DNA from: Synechococcales cyanobacterium bin59.metabat.ball.084 | GTDB taxonomy: Bacteria > Cyanobacteriota > Cyanobacteriia > Cyanobacteriales > Chamaesiphonaceae | Reading direction: 5' to 3' | Length of the DNA stretch: 32,136 bases | NCBI GenBank assembly: GCA_013297675.1 | Contig: JAAFHZ010000045.1 | Span: 1-32,136, forward strand | Part shown: one piece after another, positions 17,869 through 24,364 of the stretch | Layout of the letters: each line of letters begins with the position of its first letter | How positions within the stretch are numbered: position 1 is the stretch's first letter | The notes under the pieces: model-generated | Seen by the model: only the letters and a program-made list of their open reading frames with translations | Databases searched by the model: none | Told to the model about the DNA's origin: nothing | Made by a program: the position numbers and the translations under genes

Positions 17869-19883
17869 TTTAGGGGCATTTTTGGAAGATTGATCGCCTT
17901 ACTTGAAGACATCTCTGCAAAATGTTCTAGCACCATTCGATGTACAAAAATATAGCCACCTCCAACTTTTTGAAGGAACAATTGCTCTGTAGCAGAATCT
18001 AAAAAACGAGCGTAGTTCCAAGGAGCATACTTGTTATAATATAGCATTATGCGAAGAACAAAATGTTGTAAGCAAGCATTTCCACCAAAAATCATTCCAA
18101 AAATTAATCCATTAAGTAACCCGAAAGTCAGGTCAGAATACGTACCAAAAATTGGCCTAGAAATGAGTCCAGAAATTATTCTGAAAATCAGAATCCCGAC
18201 GAATAGAATAGTTACTCCAATAATAGTGCTATTTTGAATAGAGCTAAAAATCCCTTGATTTGGTTGCTCTCTTTGCTGAATTTCAGAACCTCCAAACCCA
18301 TTAATTATCACAGAAATTATTCCAAAAAACAACCCGGAAGATATCCCGAAAACCAGTTCATTGTTTAGCCCTGAAAGCAGCCTGAAAATCAATCCAGAAA
18401 TTAGCCCCCCAGCTAGCCCAGTAAATAGACTGAAAAAGAAATTACTTCTGGCTTCTTGCCAAGACCACTTTAAAGTTTCAAAAGGTTGAATATCTGATAG
18501 AAATGATATGCATAGCCCGTTAATTAATCCAAGAACTGTCATGATTAATACCCCATCAACTAATCCAACACTCAGCCAATAAACTAGCCCACCAGATAGT
18601 ATGCCCGTCGCACCACAAGCAAAACCACTTCCCAGTCGATAGTAAATTTGTTGTTTATTCGTTGGCAGCCAACTGGATTGCAATCTCTCAATTAAAAATA
18701 TTGTTTGAGCTTTATCATTCATCTGCTGTGCCATCCAAATTAACCACATCTGAGCTTCTTCTTTGGAATATAGCTGTGTTGTTCTCCGCCGATCAAACAT
18801 TCGATCGACATAAGTTGTAAACAATCGTTTCCGATAATCTTCATCCATCTGGCTCGAAGCTAGCTGCTCCAGCGTGAAGTCTTGATAGGCTAAACTCATC
18901 ACACTCAACATTAATGGCGAAGTAGCTAATTCTTGTAAGATCTTATCCTGTAGCAAAACTGTTTTTAACGCGCTCAGTTGCTCCCCAGCTCGATCGAAGT
19001 ATTCATCAACCTGTTGAAGAGTCAATGGCTGAAGGCAAATAGCACTCCGTAACGTTAACCGGTCAGTCAACGCCTGATAATCTTGAATTCGGCAACAGAC
19101 CACAACCTCAGTAGTGCCATGGTTTTGCATAAATAGATTCAATGCCTGCACACAGTCATTGCGCTGATCTGCTTGAACTTCGTCTAACCCATCCAGCAAC
19201 AAAATCAGAGCCTCCGACCTTATCCAAGTTTCTCCAAGAGCCTTGGATACGTAATATTGTTCCTGTAGCTCCTGCACCAACCACTTTTCAATAGTTTGAA
19301 GCTTTCTTGCCCAAGAGGACAAATTAAACACTACCGGAATTTGCTGTCGTAAATCTGGCTTGGTACGAACAATTAAATCTTTGGCTAGTTTCAAGAGAGC
19401 AATAGTTTTACCAGATCCAGGCTCACCCAAAATCAACAGAGTGCGTCCCTCGCCCATCTGTTCAAAAACACCAGTAACGTAAGTACCATCAGGTAAAACT
19501 TGCCCAGGGATATCGGAAAATTCCGCAACACCGCTGAAAGGCTGCTTCACTAAATCCACACGTTCTTGCAGCCCCAGTTCAATTAGCGCTCTAGTGTGCA
19601 GAGAGTTCTTGAATACGCCTTCAACCCAAAATTTTTGCACCCTATCCAGTAACACTTGTCGCTGACGACACTCTTGCGGAGTGAGTGTCTGCATTACACT
19701 AATTGGCAACGGCATAGATGACGCAGGAAAATTTTCATAGATGTTCAGATTAGTAACATTGCCAAATGCTTTACCTCCCATCATGTGAGAAATTGCCTGA
19801 TTGTTACTACCCATAACATTTTGCTGAATCTGAAGACTTGGATCTAAATCAGAATTTAACGATGATGACATAAAATCTTCCAT
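17865..19883 (-). CDS. NACHT NTPase with N-terminal amyloid-like signalling motif and C-terminal polytopic membrane region
   Basis: A 672-residue NLR-like protein, the last of a three-gene row (10 bp after the PIN gene). Residues 17-50 hold a short motif with IQQNVMGSNNQAISHMMGG (19-37), which is nearly repeated in the first gene of the row (12 of 19 identical) and has a G-x-x-N-x-x-I core reminiscent of RHIM-like amyloid motifs. The NACHT domain has Walker A GEPGSGKT (153-160) and Walker B LILLLDGLDEV (226-236), plus the downstream CCRIQDY and SPLMLSVMSL elements. After about residue 410 there are no WD40/TPR/LRR sensor repeats; instead ~200 residues of glycine-spaced hydrophobic segments (GLVDGVLIMTVLGLINGL, GLAGGLISGLIF, FGLLNGLIFGMIFGG) predict several membrane helices, followed by a soluble tail (GGGYIFVHRMVLEHFAEM). 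An ATM at M5 could be the start instead (ATG at 19871). Role inferred: regulated switch for the neighbouring effector. Confidence 0.85.
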   Translation of the reverse strand: MEDFMSSSLNSDLDPSLQIQQNVMGSNNQAISHMMGGKAFGNVTNLNIYENFPASSMPLPISVMQTLTPQECRQRQVLLDRVQKFWVEGVFKNSLHTRALIELGLQERVDLVKQPFSGVAEFSDIPGQVLPDGTYVTGVFEQMGEGRTLLILGEPGSGKTIALLKLAKDLIVRTKPDLRQQIPVVFNLSSWARKLQTIEKWLVQELQEQYYVSKALGETWIRSEALILLLDGLDEVQADQRNDCVQALNLFMQNHGTTEVVVCCRIQDYQALTDRLTLRSAICLQPLTLQQVDEYFDRAGEQLSALKTVLLQDKILQELATSPLMLSVMSLAYQDFTLEQLASSQMDEDYRKRLFTTYVDRMFDRRRTTQLYSKEEAQMWLIWMAQQMNDKAQTIFLIERLQSSWLPTNKQQIYYRLGSGFACGATGILSGGLVYWLSVGLVDGVLIMTVLGLINGLCISFLSDIQPFETLKWSWQEARSNFFFSLFTGLAGGLISGLIFRLLSGLNNELVFGISSGLFFGIISVIINGFGGSEIQQREQPNQGIFSSIQNSTIIGVTILFVGILIFRIISGLISRPIFGTYSDLTFGLLNGLIFGMIFGGNACLQHFVLRIMLYYNKYAPWNYARFLDSATEQLFLQKVGGGYIFVHRMVLEHFAEMSSSKAINLPKMPLN

Positions 19884-19893
19884 ATCTAATCAA

Positions 19894-20373
19894 TTAAAGA
19901 TTAATATCTTGCCATCGAGCAGCAATGCAAAATCGAGACAAGTGTTTCAAATTAGTAGTAGCAACAATAACTTGCTGACCAGGATACTCATTTTTTAAAA
20001 TTTGGTACTGAGCAGAGATAATGATATCAACATCAATATTTTTATCATCTCTGGTAGTCAGTCCTTCGTTAGTAGCTTTTGCCCAAAGATTAGCAGCTAA
20101 GTCCAAACATTCTGTACTAATGGGCAAGAACTCCAAAAATCCATCAATTTTCAACAAATTCAGCAAATTGACACCCGGAGACAGCTTGCCAGATCGAATA
20201 AAAGAGCTAATCAATCCTCTTCTCACCTCATAATCACAAATATCAGAAGTAACAAAGCGAACACCTCTAATTGATAAATTCGCAAACCACCTGTCACATT
20301 GTTGACATTCTTCAAACGAAGTATTGGAATTAGAAATCAATCCCAGAATATTACTATCAAGGAAAACAATCAT
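19894..20373 (-). CDS. PIN-domain nuclease (VapC-like)
   Basis: A 159-residue PIN-fold protein. The acidic metal-binding residues are in place: Asp6 in IVFLDSNILG, Glu49 in ICDYEVRRGL, Asp114 and Asp116 in NIDVDIIISAQ, and the polar residue Asn141 in IVATTNLKHLSRF. PIN toxins are Mg2+-dependent RNases that cleave tRNA, rRNA or mRNA; their partner antitoxin is usually encoded just upstream. Here the upstream gene, 8 bp away, is the helical effector candidate with a charged C-terminal tail, not a recognisable VapB, and the NACHT gene starts 10 bp downstream. The placement says it belongs to the three-gene module; whether it is a toxin held by that tail or a nuclease arm of the NACHT system cannot be decided from sequence. 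It contains no CGATCG. Confidence 0.85.
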   Translation of the reverse strand: MIVFLDSNILGLISNSNTSFEECQQCDRWFANLSIRGVRFVTSDICDYEVRRGLISSFIRSGKLSPGVNLLNLLKIDGFLEFLPISTECLDLAANLWAKATNEGLTTRDDKNIDVDIIISAQYQILKNEYPGQQVIVATTNLKHLSRFCIAARWQDINL

Positions 20374-20381
20374 TTCTAAAT

Positions 20382-21017
20382 CTATCTCCTGGATTCGGCA
20401 AGAGATTTATATAACTCTTCAAACTGTTCATCACTTTCAACTTTTTCTGCTGGCGTTAAACTATCCCATAGTTGACGCTTGCTATCCACAAACCTCTCAA
20501 AAGCTGCAACTCTACGAGCTGTTTCTTCAGGAGAAAGTCTTGTCTGGTCATCATACTCAATGGGATCTGTAAGAGGATTTTCCACTGGGGCAGCTTTTCG
20601 ATCAATTACCATCATCACATTACCACCTGTTAAATGACCAATTATCTGATTTTGGCTCCCTGTCACATTTTGCACAATTTTGCTGTTAAGAGTGCCATCA
20701 CCCTCTTGAAAAATTTCAGCGATCAACTTTAACAACTCTGCATCCTGATCCAGCAACTTTTTTAATTGTAACCTTAAAACAATCTGCAAATCTTCATCAT
20801 TAGGATTGTTTGCCACATCCACAGCAGCTTCTCTAGCAGCTTCCTTAGCCTCGACTTTTGGACTTAGCTTTTCCCAAATTGCTTGGGCTTTTTTAAAAGC
20901 CGTTTCACCGAGCCTACCTGAAGCCGATTCGGTAGCTTTTTCCATCGCCTTTCCACCCAATTTCATCAAAAAAGGAAGAAACGGACTGATAAAAGCGGTG
21001 AGATTAACAACATCCAT
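20382..21017 (-). CDS. candidate Bell-like membrane effector with amyloid-like motif and antitoxin-like tail
   Basis: A 211-residue protein, first of the minus-strand module. Start: the ATG at 21017 has GGAGG 8 nt upstream; a GTG (21050) and an ATG (21041) further out lack this. Residues 1-103 are helical and begin with a hydrophobic stretch, AFISPFLPFLMKLGGKAMEK, then AFKKAQAIWEKLSPKVEAK and a segment rich in paired acidic and leucine residues. This arrangement matches my knowledge of the bacterial 'Bell' domain, proposed as an analogue of the HeLo/MLKL four-helix pore formers. Residues 114-132, IVQNVTGSQNQIIGHLTGG, repeat the NACHT N-terminal motif. The last ~50 residues (from LSPEETARRVAAFERFV to the end) form an acidic-basic amphipathic tail resembling antitoxin C-termini, and the PIN gene follows after 8 bp. 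Function is inferred; no enzyme motif is present. Confidence 0.7.
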   Translation of the reverse strand: MDVVNLTAFISPFLPFLMKLGGKAMEKATESASGRLGETAFKKAQAIWEKLSPKVEAKEAAREAAVDVANNPNDEDLQIVLRLQLKKLLDQDAELLKLIAEIFQEGDGTLNSKIVQNVTGSQNQIIGHLTGGNVMMVIDRKAAPVENPLTDPIEYDDQTRLSPEETARRVAAFERFVDSKRQLWDSLTPAEKVESDEQFEELYKSLAESRR

Positions 21018-21155
21018 GCTTTGAGCCTCCAATGCAAACATAATCTTCACAAGTAAAGTTTACCTGAAATGTTGGCCAAGAAGTGGTCAGGCAATAGTTT
21101 TTCTCCATTATGCACCAAAGATTAGAAGCCACCTGTCACAGTTGTTAAATCGATG

Positions 21156-21185
21156 GTTGACAGTTGATGATGGATAGTTGACAGT
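21156..21185. promoter_or_regulatory. 9-bp direct repeat spaced by two helical turns, candidate operator
   Basis: gttgacagt occurs at 21156-21164 and again at 21177-21185, 21 bp apart, in the 210-bp gap between the divergent module and mutS2. Same-face repeats at this spacing commonly bind regulator dimers. Each contains ttgaca, a -35-like hexamer toward mutS2, but no convincing -10 stands at 17 bp from either. Confidence 0.35.
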
Positions 21186-21227
21186 AAATAAAGTAACCAT
21201 CCAACGTAAACAGCATAACTAAACCCC

Positions 21228-23612
21228 TTGAATCCTTCCTATTCGATCGCTTCTGAAACTCTCACCCTCCTAGAATGGGCAAGGATCGGCCAGCATTTGG
21301 CCACTTTTACTGCCACCAAACTGGGGCTAGTTGCTGCGCGGCAATTACTGATTCCGGCCAAGATCGAGCAGAGTCAAGAACTGCTAAATCAGACCAAAGA
21401 AATCGATATTCTAGAACAGCAGCTTGGGGCGAGTCTGAGCTTTGAGGGCATCTGCGATATCCATCAACCTCTCCAGCGGGCGACTGTTCAGGGGATCTTG
21501 AATGGCCGTGAACTCTACGATGTGGCTACCACCTTGGCCGGAATGCGTCGGATGCGGAGATCGATCGATAGCAGCGAAGATATCCCCACCTTGCAAGAAC
21601 TGGTCATCAACGTTCGCACCTATCCCGAGCTAGAGCAAGAAATTTATCACTGTATCGATGACCATGGGGACGTGACCGATCGAGCCAGCGAAAAGCTGCG
21701 CTTGCTCAGAATCGAACTCAAATCCACCCGCGATCGCATTCAAAAGCTTTTACAAAACATTTTGCAGCGCCACAGCAACGCCATTCACCAGCCGGTGATT
21801 ACCCAACGCGGCGATCGGTTTGTAATTCAGGTGAAAGTCACCCATAAAGAAACCATCCCCGGCGTAGTTCACGATGTCTCCGCCAGCGGATCTACTCTTT
21901 ATGTAGAACCCCACGCGATCGTCAGCCTCGGCAACCAGCTTCGTCAGTTTCAACGCCAAGAACAGCGAGAAGTCGAGATCATCTGTCGAGCACTCAGCGC
22001 CAAAGTAGCCGAAGTTGGCGAAGATCTAGAAATGTTATTGGCAGTAGCGACGGCGATCGATCTAGCCACTGCCCGCTTCCGCTACAGCAACTGGCTGGGA
22101 GCCAACCCCCCCCGCCTAATTACCGATCGTCAGCAAATCACCCTGCGTCAGCTTCGCCATCCCCTGCTAGTGTGGCAGCAGCAGCACGAGCAGGGCGGCA
22201 ATGTGGTGCCCACAGAACTCGTGATTCAGCCCCATACCCAAGTTGTGACCATCACTGGCCCGAACACCGGGGGTAAGACAGTGACGCTAAAAACTCTGGC
22301 GATCGCTGCCCTCATGGCCAAGGTCGGACTTTATGTAGCCGCCAAAGAACCAGTCGAAATTCCTTGGTTTGATCAAGTGCTCGCCGATATTGGTGATGAA
22401 CAGTCTCTGCAACAAAGCCTTTCTACTTTCTCTAGCCACATTCGCCGCATCGGCCATATCTTAGCTGAGATTTCACCCAACTCTCTAGTCTTGCTAGATG
22501 AAGTCGGTGCCGGTACCGATCCCGCCGAAGGCAGCGCCCTGGCCCGTGCCCTGCTGCAATATCTAGCCGATCGAGCATACTTAACCATTGCCACCACCCA
22601 CTACGGCGAACTGAAAGCCCTCAAGTACGAAGACGAGCGGTTTGAAAATGCTTCAGTAGAGTTTGATGATGTGAGTTTATCTCCTACCTATCGGTTGCTG
22701 TGGGGCATTCCTGGTAGATCAAATGCCCTGTCGATCGCCCGTCGCCTCGGCTTAAACGAAGAAGTGATTGTAGCCGCCGAAAACCAAGTGGGCTTAGCGG
22801 GCAGCGAAGTCAACGAAATTATTGCAGGCTTAGAAGCCCAACGCCGCTTACAAGAAGAAAAAGCCCAGGCTGCCGCTGAATTATTACAGCAAGCCGAAGC
22901 CTTTTACCTCGAAGTCAGCCAGAAAGCCGCTGAACTGCAAGCCCGAGAACAACAGCTCAAAATCGCTCAAGATCAATCAATCCAGGCCGAAATCGATGCT
23001 GCTAAAGCGGAGATCGCCAAAACCATCCGTCAACTCCAACAGGGTACCCCCACCGGCCAAGATGCCCAGCAGGCTACCGCTGAACTGAATCGCATTATCC
23101 AAGAACGCGCCACTCCCCCTCCTCCGCCTCCCATCGGCTACCAGCCCAAAGTAGGCGAAAGAATCCGGGTGCCCCGGCTTGGCCAAACTGCTGAAGTGCT
23201 GACTGCTGCTGATGATCGGGGCAACCTGCAAGTGCGGCTGGGCTTAATGAGCGTCTCTGTCGCTTTGACCGACGTGGAATCTTTAACTGGCGAAAAACCC
23301 AAAATACCGCCCAAACCAGCCAAAACTTTTCAGCCCCCGGCCACTCCTAAGAAAGAAACCATTCTGATTCGCACATCTAATAACACCGTGGACGTGCGGG
23401 GGCAAAGAGTTGATACGGCGGTGATTGCTGTCGATCGAGCCATGAATGCCGCCTACGCCAGCGGCATCTTATGGGTGATTCATGGCAAAGGTACGGGTAA
23501 GCTACGGGAAGGTATCCACGACTTTTTGAGTACTCATGCCCAAGTAACTAAAGTAGAACTAGCCAGTAATCCTGATGGTGGCGCAGGTGTAAGCATCGTC
23601 TATCTCAAATAG
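21228..23612 (+). CDS. mutS2: endonuclease MutS2
   Basis: A 794-residue MutS2, a dimeric ATPase with a C-terminal nuclease that suppresses homologous recombination and, in some bacteria, acts on collided ribosomes. It lacks the MutS mismatch-recognition domain and has: an N-terminal core region to about 320, the ATPase with Walker A TGPNTGGKTVTLKTL (about 344), the Walker B region VLLDEVGAGTDPAEGSALA and ATTHYGELK, a coiled-coil glutamine/alanine-rich stretch (about 530-625), a proline run ATPPPPPPIGYQPKVGERI, and the Smr nuclease domain VDVRGQRVDTAV with WVIHGKGTGKLREGI near the end. Start: a TTG at 21228; an in-frame stop lies just upstream (21216-21218) and no ATG exists before conserved sequence. 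It is divergent from the NACHT module and carries CGATCG sites densely, so it looks native. Confidence 0.94.
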   Translation: MNPSYSIASETLTLLEWARIGQHLATFTATKLGLVAARQLLIPAKIEQSQELLNQTKEIDILEQQLGASLSFEGICDIHQPLQRATVQGILNGRELYDVATTLAGMRRMRRSIDSSEDIPTLQELVINVRTYPELEQEIYHCIDDHGDVTDRASEKLRLLRIELKSTRDRIQKLLQNILQRHSNAIHQPVITQRGDRFVIQVKVTHKETIPGVVHDVSASGSTLYVEPHAIVSLGNQLRQFQRQEQREVEIICRALSAKVAEVGEDLEMLLAVATAIDLATARFRYSNWLGANPPRLITDRQQITLRQLRHPLLVWQQQHEQGGNVVPTELVIQPHTQVVTITGPNTGGKTVTLKTLAIAALMAKVGLYVAAKEPVEIPWFDQVLADIGDEQSLQQSLSTFSSHIRRIGHILAEISPNSLVLLDEVGAGTDPAEGSALARALLQYLADRAYLTIATTHYGELKALKYEDERFENASVEFDDVSLSPTYRLLWGIPGRSNALSIARRLGLNEEVIVAAENQVGLAGSEVNEIIAGLEAQRRLQEEKAQAAAELLQQAEAFYLEVSQKAAELQAREQQLKIAQDQSIQAEIDAAKAEIAKTIRQLQQGTPTGQDAQQATAELNRIIQERATPPPPPPIGYQPKVGERIRVPRLGQTAEVLTAADDRGNLQVRLGLMSVSVALTDVESLTGEKPKIPPKPAKTFQPPATPKKETILIRTSNNTVDVRGQRVDTAVIAVDRAMNAAYASGILWVIHGKGTGKLREGIHDFLSTHAQVTKVELASNPDGGAGVSIVYLK

Positions 23613-23766
23613 CAAAATCCACCTGTGATAATTGGCTGAACTACTTATGCCTATTTGATCGGCTAATTTACCGCACCTAGTCGGCAACCTTGTCAGATAT
23701 AATCGAACTGTTGCAATACTGGTAACAACGCTTTGTTGGCTAGCTATTTCAACTAACTTAATCATT

Positions 23767-24360
23767 ATGTATTCCAGCACCAAGATGCCTGCATCCAATA
23801 TCAAGTTAGAAGAGCTAGCTTTGCAGCAATCTCTTGAGCTCCCGCAGCTAGACAACATGAAAACCCAATTAGACTTGGTGCTCCTCGGATTGGAAGCCAT
23901 TACTCGGTTGGGTTCAGAGTCTATGCTACAAGCAGCCAAAGAGTTAGGACTAGAAGCTGTAGTTGCCGATCGGGTCAGTCTGTGGCGCTTGCGTCAATCT
24001 AACCCCCAACGCAAAAGCTCTGGTGGCCGCAAAAAGCTCGATATTGAAGAAGGTCGCGCTCTGGTTTTGATTGCTTGCCATTTAGCCAAGCAAGAGCAAG
24101 CCAAAATCCGAGAAGCAGTTGGTGTGTTGGAAGACACCTGGCGGCGCGATCGACTGCCTCAACAGGAGCCTGTATTGGCAGACTATACCGATCGGTTCGT
24201 TGAACTCTATCAAGATCGGATGGAAGATGTGCCAACTTTTCCTCCGGAGCAGCTCAGCAAAGCTGCTTGTAAGCTATTAACCGACTTATTATTCTACAGC
24301 GGCCCCAACGGTCATCAATACTTGTGGTCGTCTCTACTCCACCGCTCTCTCTCCAACTAA
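23767..24360 (+). CDS. DUF3038 protein, cyanobacterial conserved
   Basis: A 197-residue soluble protein I recognise as the cyanobacteria-restricted DUF3038 family of unknown function. Visible features: a helical segment MKTQLDLVLLGLEAITRLGS, the conserved LEAVVADRVSLWRLRQSNP, a basic stretch NPQRKSSGGRKKLD, the helix ALVLIACHLAKQEQAKIREAV, and a C-terminal LSKAACKLLTDLLFYSGPNG followed by a short tail. No catalytic motif or membrane segment is seen. The DUF4335 gene starts 4 bp after its stop, an arrangement I believe recurs in cyanobacteria and one that suggests joint function. About 150 bp separate it from mutS2, with nothing recognisable in the gap. Confidence 0.8.
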   Translation: MYSSTKMPASNIKLEELALQQSLELPQLDNMKTQLDLVLLGLEAITRLGSESMLQAAKELGLEAVVADRVSLWRLRQSNPQRKSSGGRKKLDIEEGRALVLIACHLAKQEQAKIREAVGVLEDTWRRDRLPQQEPVLADYTDRFVELYQDRMEDVPTFPPEQLSKAACKLLTDLLFYSGPNGHQYLWSSLLHRSLSN

Positions 24361-24364
24361 GCTT

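Noticed and set aside
16549-21050. The methyltransferase plus the neighbouring NTPase and nuclease as a restriction-modification or BREX-like system.
   Set aside because: The methyltransferase is on the other strand, convergent with the module and rich in native-type sequence; no restriction endonuclease or BREX marker gene is present.
20287-21140. ccacctgtcaca occurs both inside the PIN gene (20287-20298) and upstream of the module (21129-21140), as if flanking repeats or an operator pair.
   Set aside because: The first copy is ordinary coding sequence (C-D-R-W) and the flanks do not match beyond it; chance is likely.
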